Source: an uncultured bacterium (GTDB lineage: Bacteria; Verrucomicrobiota; Kiritimatiellia; RFP12; UBA1067). From it: a DNA stretch of 60,255 bases. The position numbers and the translations under genes were made by a program. The stretch covers positions 1 through 60,255 of the forward strand of contig CACWVU010000011.1 in NCBI GenBank assembly GCA_902764415.1, written 5' to 3'. The notes beneath the pieces are model-generated. The model searched no databases. It saw only the letters and a list, made by a program, of their open reading frames with translations, and was not told where the DNA came from. Positions 50,201 through 57,695 of the stretch are shown piece by piece. The number at the start of each line of letters is the position of its first letter. Positions within the stretch are counted from its first letter, which is position 1.

Positions 50201-50931
50201 CCTCGTATTTCAACGACATGCTCGGTACCACGGTTGGTTCAAAGTCGAACGGCAAGTATTCCGCCGCCGCGCTCACGGCCTTCGGCGAAAACCACCCAAC
50301 CACCGAACCACCCAACCACCAAACTTTCTATACTGGAAAGCCCTACGTCGAAGGCCTCGGCCACGCCTTCTGGATGCGCAACTACCGCGCCGGCCTCGCC
50401 AAGTGGCAGACCGCCGATCCCATGGGGTATCCGGATGGGTGGAATGCGTTGGCGTACTGCAACAACGGCGTGACAAGCGCGGTGGATATATTTGGAGGAG
50501 AGCTTAAGGTCATAGGACATACCACCGAAGAGGCTCCTATGGTAACAAATGACATGGGAACTCATGTTCATATTGATGATGACGGGAATGGACATGATTG
50601 CCATTGGTATAGGTTTGATTTTTATGAGTATAAAGTAACAATAATGCAAGACTTTATTAAGAAGCGGAGGTGGGAATTAGTTGATGGTTGGGAAAATGTC
50701 TTGAATGGGTTTGGATATGGCTGCGACATATCTGGGGGATATCTGGCGCTTACAGGGGTTGGCACCGCTCCAGGTGCTGGTTTTGTGTTCGCTGGGATTC
50801 TTTTCCACACGGCGTCAGGATTAGTTGATTATCTCAATTATTGGGTGGAAGTTCCTAATGGCGAGCCAATCAGAGTCAGAGATACTACGCCTACATACAT
50901 AGGGTCTGTAGAAAGCCATGCCTATGAATGA
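47299..50931 (+). CDS. Exported RHS/YD-repeat protein with variable C-terminal (candidate toxin) domain
   Basis: 1210 residues. A Sec signal (cut near VAA-ERV) is followed by a beta-rich N-terminal part and then many YD repeats (YRYDAKNG, YDALGRRTSVIDENG, YDHFGRLVEKRENG and others) to about residue 990. The conserved end of the RHS core is FYTGKPYVEGLGHAF...MRNYRAGLAKWQTADPMGYPDGWNALAYCNN, closing with DIFGG (1063-1067), the position of the usual DPFG. The following tail of about 143 residues is encoded by visibly AT-richer DNA, contains a HVHIDDDGNGHDCHW cluster and a hydrophobic stretch at about 1147-1180, and matches no family I know. A putative immunity gene follows. Confidence 0.9.
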   Translation: MKTRVAVSVAIASVMAFPSVAAERVDFSNRPLLAGRASLTEVGYVERRSLGVARLSPELTVPIELVYESSSEKTGAFGFAWRSPQLESSAVWDRDGMLWTSPWGEKVKFFPKSEKTPKDAVKIEVVEEAKKGRGYFAPYSGWEADVLSGKPETGGNWVVRGRKSLVGWEFAYSSGRLAKITAPSGRSADFSYDAEGRLVSVSHGGTAFVSVSYDGALAKSVTIAGITTTLAYESRKLEILPRTKDGKVAHPVRPQLVSMKRGSLDSVGFGYSGNYLSSISQGAMHEEIAFEKSGRSARIVSDRDFAYAYGEVVSLRDKMNRTASYRYDAKNGVFSISDFSGRKATVYYFMRYDVAYLGKVRKIVDGEGKDLVSYRYDAKSGNVTRVRDRFGNDRDFEYDSDGRLAKASRRAHGERTVEPVASFAYGKGREPVAVSLLNADGTSAVTTRISRDKAGNVTSVDDGRGKAEVSYNKSGFPVSVKDPLGNVTKIRYNAFNIPDSVTDANGIVTKYAYNDAGLVTRMERLDGSETLTSLSVAYDGSGRPVSYTDQDGLSKSFKRDAFGKVLKEKFPDGSECAYSYDALGRRTSVIDENGHEIKFGWGRFGLSSRTTAAGQLTDYVRDDLGLVKEVVSRWNGSEGRRITGERDEFGRLVRADYGHGEVEKFAYDKWNRLAKHTRGQMEETYKYDHFGRLVEKRENGLTTTYAYDAWGNRLSRVTKNRRGEVVSKENRKYDRFGRLAETVAGFGSKVMYAYDSKGRLARQVVDGSPIEYEYTKYGQLAGKYLGGKLNPDASVIYEYSKSGQIVARTANGVRQTYEYDRKGQLLAVKDSDGNAVERYAYDKAGNMLKKTVGGKTTTFTFDDANQLVSSTTDGVTTRYAYDAAGRMVREGNKTYRYGYLDKVMSVADGDTTRTFTYHADGQLASANYGDASESFVWDGLALIQRGDEQFVNEPHVGGGNPVASSKGTSYFNDMLGTTVGSKSNGKYSAAALTAFGENHPTTEPPNHQTFYTGKPYVEGLGHAFWMRNYRAGLAKWQTADPMGYPDGWNALAYCNNGVTSAVDIFGGELKVIGHTTEEAPMVTNDMGTHVHIDDDGNGHDCHWYRFDFYEYKVTIMQDFIKKRRWELVDGWENVLNGFGYGCDISGGYLALTGVGTAPGAGFVFAGILFHTASGLVDYLNYWVEVPNGEPIRVRDTTPTYIGSVESHAYE
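50290..50321 (+). repeat. 8-bp tandem repeat (AACCACCN, four copies) inside the RHS gene
   Basis: Units AACCACCC, AACCACCG, AACCACCC and AACCACCA encode the odd insert NHPTTEPPNHQ at about residue 998, just before the conserved core end. An 8-bp unit is not a multiple of three, so gain or loss of one copy would shift the frame ahead of the toxin tail. Confidence 0.8.
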
Positions 50932-50986
50932 TGATTGATAGGATTAGCGAAGATTTAGCAAGCAAGAAGAATATATCGGAGAAGTT

Positions 50987-51613
50987 ATGTTTTCACAAGT
51001 AATTAGGTCGCTTTTGCTGTTGCAAGTTATATTTATAGTTGCTCCATTAATCAAAACATTGTCAATCAGCGGATGGAAGTTTCTGTTGGTGAAGGGTGGT
51101 TTGTTCTTGTGCATGCTTAGCATTGTTTTCTGCGATGTTCAGTTATTGCCCGAGGTTTTTGGCACGCTGTTGGTGTTTATTAACATCCTTACAGCGAGAA
51201 AAGAAGCAAGGCAACTGCCTGCATGGTTGAATTACATTTTGCTTTTGTCACTGGTTGTGTTTGTGTCGTTCTTAATCTTTCGTTCGGGTGTTCTTAGCCG
51301 GAAACAATGTAGGGATGATACATCCTTAGTTGCAATCGACAAGAATGACGATAGACACTGTTTAGGAACTGTTGGCGACACCATCTCCGTGAGTGAAGCT
51401 GAAAAAATGGCTAAAGCGGCGTATGAGCATCTATATGGTGAAGGCTCATATGAGAAGGCTCAAATCGAAAAGCGCGAGACGGATTCTGCCTACTTGTTCT
51501 CTTCTGCACGTTCCGAAGGAACTAATTATGTGTTCACAGTAATGAAGCAGGATGGCAAGAGGGTTCCGTTTGAGAAATGCAGCCATCCAAATGGTGCTCA
51601 AGACGAGAAATGA
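50987..51613 (+). CDS. Candidate immunity protein: membrane segments plus NTF2-like domain
   Basis: 208 residues, AT-rich like the RHS tail. Hydrophobic segments at about 5-25, 32-50, 55-70 and 80-98 form an N-terminal membrane half. The C-terminal half (about 130-205: VSEAEKMAKAAYEHLYGEG, SEGTNYVFTVMKQDGKRVPFEKC) resembles NTF2-fold immunity proteins of polymorphic toxin systems. GGAG precedes the ATG. It lies 55 nt after the RHS gene, the normal place for an immunity gene. The function is inferred from position and fold-like pattern only. Confidence 0.6.
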   Translation: MFSQVIRSLLLLQVIFIVAPLIKTLSISGWKFLLVKGGLFLCMLSIVFCDVQLLPEVFGTLLVFINILTARKEARQLPAWLNYILLLSLVVFVSFLIFRSGVLSRKQCRDDTSLVAIDKNDDRHCLGTVGDTISVSEAEKMAKAAYEHLYGEGSYEKAQIEKRETDSAYLFSSARSEGTNYVFTVMKQDGKRVPFEKCSHPNGAQDEK

Positions 51614-51860
51614 TTGAACTGTCTTAATGTTGACGGGGCTTTGCGCTTGGCGAGATCTCTTCTTACGATGAGGGCATTGTGTTGGAAGGCGTTGAAGAAT
51701 CCATGAGAAAATCCCGTTGTTGAGCGGAAATAATGAAATTTGTCACGCCTTCGCTATGCGCGCGCGTGGCGAAAGAGAGAGGATTGTAGATGGGTCGTAA
51801 GAGACGGACGAAGTCGGTGCTGATTGCGGAGGCGTCGGCGGAGGGAAGGGCCAGCATATA
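51614..51860 (+). other. Intergenic region with decayed coding fragments
   Basis: No intact gene. One open stretch (51634-51723) reads like a protein end (GEISSYDEGIVLEGVEES then MRKSRC and stop) with no start, possibly the remnant of a displaced toxin or immunity gene. Base composition shifts here from AT-rich to GC-rich. The frame of the next gene is open back to 51801 but has a stop at 51798-51800. Confidence 0.4.
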
Positions 51861-53072
51861 GTGGATTTCGTCGTTGATGATGTTGTTCGGCAGGGGTTCG
51901 GTTTTGCGAATCCCAACCATGCCGCTGCCGCGATCTGTGCGCTGTTCCCGTTCTGCTGGGGATGGCGCGGCGGATGGCGGTGGGCCGGGCGGCTCGTCGG
52001 CGTTGCGCTTTGCGCGATGCTCGCGATGACGTATTCCAGGACAGGGATGGCGGTGTTGGCAATCGAGGCGGTTGTGTTGTGGCAGTGCGGCGCGCTGGGG
52101 ACAGCGCGCCCTACCAGCGGGCGAGGACGTGTGCGGGCACGCGTCCCTACCATGTCAATCGCGGTGGTTGTAGCTGCGATTGCCGCATGGTGGATGTGGC
52201 CGAGGCTGGTGCTGGACGGCGCGATACTGAACCGGCCGAAGATCTGGCTTGTGGGGCTGAGGCTCTTTGCGGCGAATCCAATGGGTGTGGGATTCGGCAA
52301 CTCCGGCGAGATTGCAACGGCGTTCATGCTGCCGGATGGGATTGTGGTGCGGACGCTTGTCAACTCGCACCTGACGTTGCTCGCGGAAATGGGCGCGTTT
52401 GTCGGCGGCGCGTGGCTCGCGTTCATCGCGCTGGCGCTTTGCGTCGGGCGGGCGATGCGGCGCACATGGGTGTCGTTCGCGGGGCTCGCGGTCTCGGCGT
52501 TTTCGGCGTCGGTGTTCGACTGGCATGTGCTTTTCGACTTTGCGGAGAAGGGCGGATATGGCGCGGTGAACTTTGTGCTGGCGTGGGGTCTCTTTGCGGC
52601 GTTTGTCGTGATGGGCGGGGCGATGATTGCGGAGGGAGTAGGGGATTGTCTCGCGCAGAGACGCAGAGGCGCGGAGATGTTTAGGTGGAGTGGTGTGGGG
52701 CGAGCGGTGTTTGCGGTTGCAGGTGCGGTAGTTGGACTTTGTGCGGTGGTGTTTGGATTGCGGTCGTATGCGACGCCGAGGGTGGAGAGAGGATATGTGG
52801 CAGTTGGGAATGGCGGTCCGTGCGTCTACCGCGATGAGGGATGGAGCCTCAAGGCGGTGGCGAAGCTCTTCCCGAATGGCGCGCGGTTCTGCATAAGGCC
52901 GGGTGTCCCGGAGAATGTTGTGGACTCGGGCGAAGTGTGGCTGTTCGGCGACGCGGCGGAGGCGGCCTGGCGGTTTCCTGCGGCGCGGTTGACGCTCGTC
53001 TCGCCGCCCGAGTTCTTCGACACGCCGACAAACGCCGTTGTCGTTAGCGAGTGTTTTTTTAGACAGGATTAA
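51861..53072 (+). pseudogene. O-antigen ligase-like (Wzy_C) membrane protein, N-terminally truncated
   Basis: 403 residues from a GTG with no good Shine-Dalgarno. It starts almost at the family motif GFGFANPNHAAAAICALFP, which in full-length O-antigen ligases or polymerases lies after several membrane segments. About seven hydrophobic segments remain, with SRTGMAVLA, GVGFGNSGE and the loop AEMGAFVG recognisable. An in-frame stop at 51798 blocks a longer start. A 23-residue insert (CGALGTARPTSGRGRVRARVPTM region) is encoded by two palindromes, and the last residues and stop codon come from another repeat. It is either a decayed gene or an unusual short form. Confidence 0.6.
52089..52151 (+). 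repeat. Two REP-like palindromes inside the ligase-like gene
   Basis: GGCGCGCT-N6-AGCGCGCC (52089-52110) and GGACGTGTGC-N2-GCACGCGTCC (52125-52146, one G-U) each end in CCCTACC. They translate in frame within a loop between membrane segments. Confidence 0.7.
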
Positions 53073-53146
53073 CATGATTAACAAGATTAAGAAGAGCGGA
53101 GGGAATTGTCCGAAAATCCTGTCAATCCTGTAAATCCTGTCTAAAA
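53057..53146 (+). repeat. Inverted array of 9-bp ACAGGATTN units
   Basis: The left arm (TTTTAGACAGGATT, AACATGATT, AACAAGATT; 53057-53088) is the inverted form of the right arm (AATCCTGTC, AATCCTGTA, AATCCTGTCTAAAA; 53115-53146). It forms a long imperfect hairpin between the ligase-like gene and the esterase gene. Elements of this type are, as I recall, widespread in unrelated bacteria. Confidence 0.8.
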
Positions 53147-53165
53147 CAAAAACGGTAACACGAAT

Positions 53166-54761
53166 ATGAAAAAGAGCCTTGTCGTTGCAACTATGCTTGC
53201 CGTTGTGTCCGCTTTCGCGGATGGCGCGGCGAGCGTCGAGTCCGTGACGGTCGCCACCAAGGCGCCGCACAACGCCGAGGCGATGTTCTGGTACCACGTT
53301 CCTGCGAAATACGACGCGAAGCGCAAGAAGTCGTATCCCGTGCTCGTCTACTTCGGCGGACGCAACTGCAAGGGGAAGGACGAGGCGTCGGGGAAGCTCG
53401 GCTGGTCGGACTGGGCGGACGAGAACGGCGCATTCCTCGTCTGCCCTGGCTTTCAGGACGATAACTACTGGTCGCCGGAAGCGTGGTCGGGTCAAGCTCT
53501 TTTCGACGCACTTGCGGCATTGAAGCGCAAGTACAGGATCGACGACTCGAAGATCTGCTACTACGGATATTCCGCCGGAAGCCAGGCGGCGAACCTCTTT
53601 CCGGCGTGGCGACCCGGACGGTGCCGTGCATGGGTCAGCCACGCGTGTGGAGTGTTCCACGAGCCGAAGGCGGCGATGCGCGGCGTGCCCGGTCTTGTCA
53701 CTTGCGGCGATGCCGATTCCGCGCGCTACGTGATTAGCCGCGCGTTCGTTGAAAAGGCGCGTCGGAAGGGCGTCGACGTTATCTGGAAGTCGTTTCCGAA
53801 CCATCCGCACGACGTGCCGCCCGACTCACTTCGCCTTGCGCGGGCGTTCCTCGCGCATTGCATGTCTGGTTCAACGGACGGCTCGGCGTTCGTAGGCGAC
53901 GACCAGGACGGCGTCTACTACCCCACCGACAGCGCAGAAGCCGAGTTCGTCATTCTGGCAGACCGTGTGAACCTCCCATGCCGCGCCGTCGCCGATGCGT
54001 GGGGCAAGCCGGCGTTCAAGATCGCTGCGCCGGCGACTCCGGAGGAAATCGTCCGGATGCCGGTCTCCGGCGTCGAGTTCGTCTGCCGGGTTCCGCAGAG
54101 GTACGACGCAGACTCCCGAGTGGTCGTGCTCTTCGGCGGCCGCGGCTGGCCGGGCGCGAAGACGCTGAAGGAGTTCGGGTTTGGTCTGCTTGCCGACCGG
54201 GAGAGGGCGTTTCTGATTTCGCCGTCCTTCTCGAAGGGCGAGTACTGGAATCCAGAGGCGGGCACCGGAAGGAAGCTCGCCGCCGCAGTCGCGGAGCTGA
54301 GGAAGCGCTACGGATTGAAGGATCATGCGCTCGTGCTCTACGGCTATTCGGCGGGCGGACAGTGCGCGGCGCTGTTCGCGCAGTCGAAGGAGCTTTCGGT
54401 TGCCGCCTGGGGCGCGCACGGATGCGGCGTGTATCCTGACGGCGACCTTGCGGCGAAGGTCCCCGCCCTTGTGACGTGCGGGTTCGGCGACGAAGACAGG
54501 CTACGCATCAGCCGGTCGTTCGCCATGCGCTACAGGGGGCTGGGCGGCACACTCCTGTTCAAGCCGCTTCCCGGTGGACACGAGCTTGGCGACGACGCGA
54601 AGGCGATTGCGCGGGAGTGGCTGTCTGCCGTGCTTGCGGGCGGCGAGTCGTGGATATGGGGCGAGGACGATACTCTGCTCGTGAAGGAACGCGACGACAT
54701 CGATGTCGAGGTCCGGAACCCGCTCTACACCCGCCGCCTCGCGGAGTTGTGGCAGAGATAG
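53166..54761 (+). CDS. Exported esterase with two tandem alpha/beta-hydrolase domains
   Basis: 531 residues with a Sec signal (cut near AFA-DGA). Two copies of one fold are present. Domain 1 (about 20-235) has YPVLVYFGGR, nucleophile in CYYGYSAGSQAAN, acid region TCGDADSARY and His in PNHPHDVPPDS. Domain 2 (about 300-485) has RVVVLFGGRG, VLYGYSAGGQCAAL, TCGFGDEDRL and PGGHELGDDA. Both triads look complete. The fold resembles PHB-depolymerase or feruloyl-esterase-like hydrolases. It sits in a region with GH127, suggesting polysaccharide de-esterification. No promoter of the usual type was found upstream. Confidence 0.85.
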   Translation: MKKSLVVATMLAVVSAFADGAASVESVTVATKAPHNAEAMFWYHVPAKYDAKRKKSYPVLVYFGGRNCKGKDEASGKLGWSDWADENGAFLVCPGFQDDNYWSPEAWSGQALFDALAALKRKYRIDDSKICYYGYSAGSQAANLFPAWRPGRCRAWVSHACGVFHEPKAAMRGVPGLVTCGDADSARYVISRAFVEKARRKGVDVIWKSFPNHPHDVPPDSLRLARAFLAHCMSGSTDGSAFVGDDQDGVYYPTDSAEAEFVILADRVNLPCRAVADAWGKPAFKIAAPATPEEIVRMPVSGVEFVCRVPQRYDADSRVVVLFGGRGWPGAKTLKEFGFGLLADRERAFLISPSFSKGEYWNPEAGTGRKLAAAVAELRKRYGLKDHALVLYGYSAGGQCAALFAQSKELSVAAWGAHGCGVYPDGDLAAKVPALVTCGFGDEDRLRISRSFAMRYRGLGGTLLFKPLPGGHELGDDAKAIAREWLSAVLAGGESWIWGEDDTLLVKERDDIDVEVRNPLYTRRLAELWQR

Positions 54762-54776
54762 CGCGGTCCGCAAAAT

Positions 54777-54802
54777 CCCCGCCCCCAAAGGCGGGGATTT
54801 TT
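54777..54802 (+). terminator. Rho-independent terminator of the esterase gene
   Basis: CCCCGCC (54777-54783) pairs with GGCGGGG (54790-54796) around a CCCAAA loop, followed by ATTTTT. The T-run is also the start of the next promoter. Confidence 0.8.
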
Positions 54803-54817
54803 GGTATACTACCGACA
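54798..54817 (+). promoter_or_regulatory. Extended -10 promoter of the SPFH gene, overlapping a terminator
   Basis: TTTTTGGTATACTACCGAC with TATACT at 54805-54810. A leader of about 25 nt with AAGGAGG (54829-54835) precedes the ATG at 54842. Confidence 0.75.
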
Positions 54818-54841
54818 AACAACCAAACAAGGAGGTATGAA

Positions 54842-55762
54842 ATGACAGGCAGTCTCGTGTTCTTCGCCATCGTGGCGGTGATAGTTCTGGTGGCGATCCT
54901 CAAGACCGCGGTGATCGTGCCGCAGAAGACCGCGTATATCGTGGAGCGGCTCGGGCGCTACCGCTGCACCCTCGACGCCGGCTTCCACATCCTCATCCCG
55001 TTCCTCGACCGCATCGCCTACCGCCACACCCTGAAGGAGCAGGCGATCGACGTTCCGCCGCAGGAGTGCATCACCAAGGACAACATCGCCGTCTCCGTCG
55101 ACGGCATCCTCTACATGCAGGTGATGGACCCGGCCAAGGCGTCCTACGGCATCGGCAACTACCTCTTCGCGACGACGCAGCTCGCGCAGACCACGATGCG
55201 CTCCGAGATGGGTAAGCTCGACCTCGACCGCTCGTTCGAGGAGCGCACCGCGATCAACCAGGCGATCGTCTCGGCGGTGGACAAGGCGAGCGACCCCTGG
55301 GGCATCAAGGTCACGCGCTACGAGATCAAGAACATCACCCCTCCGCAGTCGATCCGCGACGCGATGGAGAAGCAGATGCGCGCCGAGCGCGAGAAGCGCG
55401 CGATGATCGCCGAGTCCGAGGGCGAGCGCCAGGCGAAGATCAACCGCGCCGAGGGCGAGCGCGCCCAGGCGGTGGCGCTCTCCGAGGGCGAGCGTGCGCG
55501 GCGCATCAACGAGGCCGAGGGCAAGGCGAAGGAGATCCTGCTCGTCGCCGAGGCCCAGGCGACCGGCATTGAGAAGGTGGCCGCGGCGATCAACGGCAAG
55601 GGCGGCATCGAGTCCGTCAACATGCAGCTCGCCCAGCAGTACCTCGCCCAGTTCGGCAACCTCGCCAAGACCAACAACACGATGATCATCCCGTCGGACC
55701 TCGCGAACGTCGCCGGCGTCCTCAAGGCCTGCACCAGCATCGTGAAGAAGGCGGAGGCCTGA
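54842..55762 (+). CDS. SPFH/stomatin-like membrane protein (paraslipin type)
   Basis: 306 residues. A single N-terminal membrane helix (about 4-24) is followed by the SPFH domain (VPQKTAYIVERLGRYRCTLDAGFHILIPF, then NIAVSVDGILYMQVMDP) and a long Ala/Glu/Arg coiled coil (about 180-260), with AINGKGGIESVNMQLAQQYLAQFGNLAKTNNTMIIPSDLANVAG at the end, typical of the YbbK/paraslipin group. Such proteins form membrane microdomain cages. The usual NfeD partner is not adjacent. The GH127 gene starts 1 nt after its stop. Confidence 0.93.
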   Translation: MTGSLVFFAIVAVIVLVAILKTAVIVPQKTAYIVERLGRYRCTLDAGFHILIPFLDRIAYRHTLKEQAIDVPPQECITKDNIAVSVDGILYMQVMDPAKASYGIGNYLFATTQLAQTTMRSEMGKLDLDRSFEERTAINQAIVSAVDKASDPWGIKVTRYEIKNITPPQSIRDAMEKQMRAEREKRAMIAESEGERQAKINRAEGERAQAVALSEGERARRINEAEGKAKEILLVAEAQATGIEKVAAAINGKGGIESVNMQLAQQYLAQFGNLAKTNNTMIIPSDLANVAGVLKACTSIVKKAEA

Positions 55763-55763
55763 G

Positions 55764-57662
55764 ATGCGCGCCGCGCCCTGCGTCCTCGCGAAGGCGGCGG
55801 CCCTCGCGCTCGCGTCTGCGTCAGTGACCGCTTTTGCCGCTGACGTCCCGGGACCTTCCTGCTCCGGCTTCGGCTACCGGGTGGTTCGGGGGCGCGTCGG
55901 CGACGCCCTCGACCGCACGATCGCCAACCAGCTGGCCAGGGAGGACATGGACTACATCGTCGCCCCGTTCGCGACCGACAACGAGCGGCGCGGGCTCTGG
56001 CGCACCGAGTTCTGGGGCAAGTACATGCATTCCGCCGCGCCGCTTTTCGCCTACAGCGGCTGCGCGAGGCTCAAGGCCAACATGGACTCGAGCGTGAAGG
56101 CGGTCCTCGCCGCACAGGAGCCGTCCGGCTACATCGGCAACTACCCGGACGACAAGCGCTGCGGCGCGGGCTGGGACGTGTGGGGGATGAAGTACACGAT
56201 GATGGGGCTCATCCACTACTACGACGCCACCGGGTCGAAGGAGGCTCTCGACGCGGCGCTTAGGCTATGCGACTACCTTGCTGGCGAACTCGGTCCCGAC
56301 GGCCGCCGCAAGCGCCCGCTCGCCAAGACCGGCGCGTGCTCGGGCATGCCGTCCCTTTCCAACCTCGAGCCGGTGATGTGGCTCTACAACCGCACCAAGG
56401 AGCCGCGCGTCCTCAAGTTCGCCGACTACATCGTCGCGCAGATGGACGACCCCAAGGTCGGCCCCGAGCTGATCCGCTCCGCCCTGGCCGGAATCGAGGT
56501 GTGGCGGCGGCAGAACCCTGACCGCGAGAAGCAGGACTGCTGGAAGGGCGGCGAAGACCGGCTCAAGGCGTACGAGATGATGAGCTGCTACCAGGGGCTT
56601 CTGGAGTACTGGCAGGTGACCGGCCGCAAGGACTGCCTCGACGCGGCGGTGGCGTCCGCCAACTCCATCGCGAAGGGCGAGGTCAACCTCGCCGGCGGCT
56701 CGTGCACCTGCGAACACTGGTTCCACGGCGCGCTCAAGCAGTACCAGCCGTACGTCCATCTCCAGGAGACGTGCGTGACCACCACCTGGCTGCGGCTCTT
56801 GGAGAAGCTCCTCGAGGTGACGATGGACCCGAAGTGGGCGGACGAGTTCGAGAAGACCTTCTTCAACGCATATCTCGCCGCGTGCCGTCCCGACGGCGGC
56901 GAGTTCGCCATGTACACTCCGCTCTCCGGCAGCCGCTGGCACGGGCAGAACCACTGCCGGATGCACACGAACTGCTGCAACGAGAACGGTCCGCGCGGCT
57001 TCGTCTCGTTCCTGCGCACCGCCGCGTTCGCGAAGGGCGACGCGTTCTACCTGAACCAGTACGTCTCGGGCATCGCCGAGGCGGCGCTCGCCGACGGGCG
57101 CAAGGTCGGCTTCGACGTCTACACGCTCTATCCAGCCGAGGAAGGGGTGCAGATCGCGGCCCGCGCCGCCGGCAAGTACAAGCTCGTCCTACGCGTCCCC
57201 GGCTGGTGCCGCAAGCCAGTCGTTAAGCTGAACGACAAGGATCTTGAGGGCGTCAAGCCGGGCTACTTCGAGATCGACCGCGAATGGCAGGCGGGGGACA
57301 TGGTAGTCGCCTGGTTCCCGATGGACGTCGTCGCGCACGTCCTCGACGGCCATGTCGCCTTCACCCGTGGGCCGGTACTGCTGGCGCGCGACTCGCGCTT
57401 CGGCGGCGACGTCGCCGAGACGGTCAGCGAGGCGCTTTCCGACGGCAGCATAGTGGGCGGATCGCTGCTGGTGCGTCCGCCGGAGGACGCGATCGCGATG
57501 GCGGTCACGGCTCCGCTGCGCCTCGGCCTCCACTCCTCCAACCCCGACGGCGCCAGGCAGTCGCAGGTCACGTTCTGCGACTACGCGAGCGCGGGCTCGG
57601 AATGGCGGCCGGGCAACTACTACCGCACCTGGTTCGAGCTCGAGCAGCGACCTTGGGAATGA
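55764..57662 (+). CDS. Exported GH127-family glycoside hydrolase (beta-L-arabinofuranosidase-like)
   Basis: 632 residues with a Sec signal (cut near AFA-ADV). An (alpha/alpha)6-barrel region is followed by beta-sandwich domains. The cysteine-dependent GH127 site is recognisable: HLQETCVTTTWLRL (Glu-x-Cys) and the adjacent pair in HTNCCNENGPRG, which in characterised members hold zinc and supply the Cys nucleophile. It would remove terminal arabinofuranose from plant or glycoprotein glycans outside the cytoplasm. It directly follows the SPFH gene, probably on its transcript. Confidence 0.88.
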   Translation: MRAAPCVLAKAAALALASASVTAFAADVPGPSCSGFGYRVVRGRVGDALDRTIANQLAREDMDYIVAPFATDNERRGLWRTEFWGKYMHSAAPLFAYSGCARLKANMDSSVKAVLAAQEPSGYIGNYPDDKRCGAGWDVWGMKYTMMGLIHYYDATGSKEALDAALRLCDYLAGELGPDGRRKRPLAKTGACSGMPSLSNLEPVMWLYNRTKEPRVLKFADYIVAQMDDPKVGPELIRSALAGIEVWRRQNPDREKQDCWKGGEDRLKAYEMMSCYQGLLEYWQVTGRKDCLDAAVASANSIAKGEVNLAGGSCTCEHWFHGALKQYQPYVHLQETCVTTTWLRLLEKLLEVTMDPKWADEFEKTFFNAYLAACRPDGGEFAMYTPLSGSRWHGQNHCRMHTNCCNENGPRGFVSFLRTAAFAKGDAFYLNQYVSGIAEAALADGRKVGFDVYTLYPAEEGVQIAARAAGKYKLVLRVPGWCRKPVVKLNDKDLEGVKPGYFEIDREWQAGDMVVAWFPMDVVAHVLDGHVAFTRGPVLLARDSRFGGDVAETVSEALSDGSIVGGSLLVRPPEDAIAMAVTAPLRLGLHSSNPDGARQSQVTFCDYASAGSEWRPGNYYRTWFELEQRPWE

Positions 57663-57695
57663 TTTGACGATTTTTCAAACGAAAGGAACAACGAC

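Noticed and set aside
51663..52465. Minus-strand open frames over the ligase-like gene
   Set aside because: Ser/Thr/Pro/Arg-rich low-complexity translations without motifs; the plus strand has the family motif and membrane segments.
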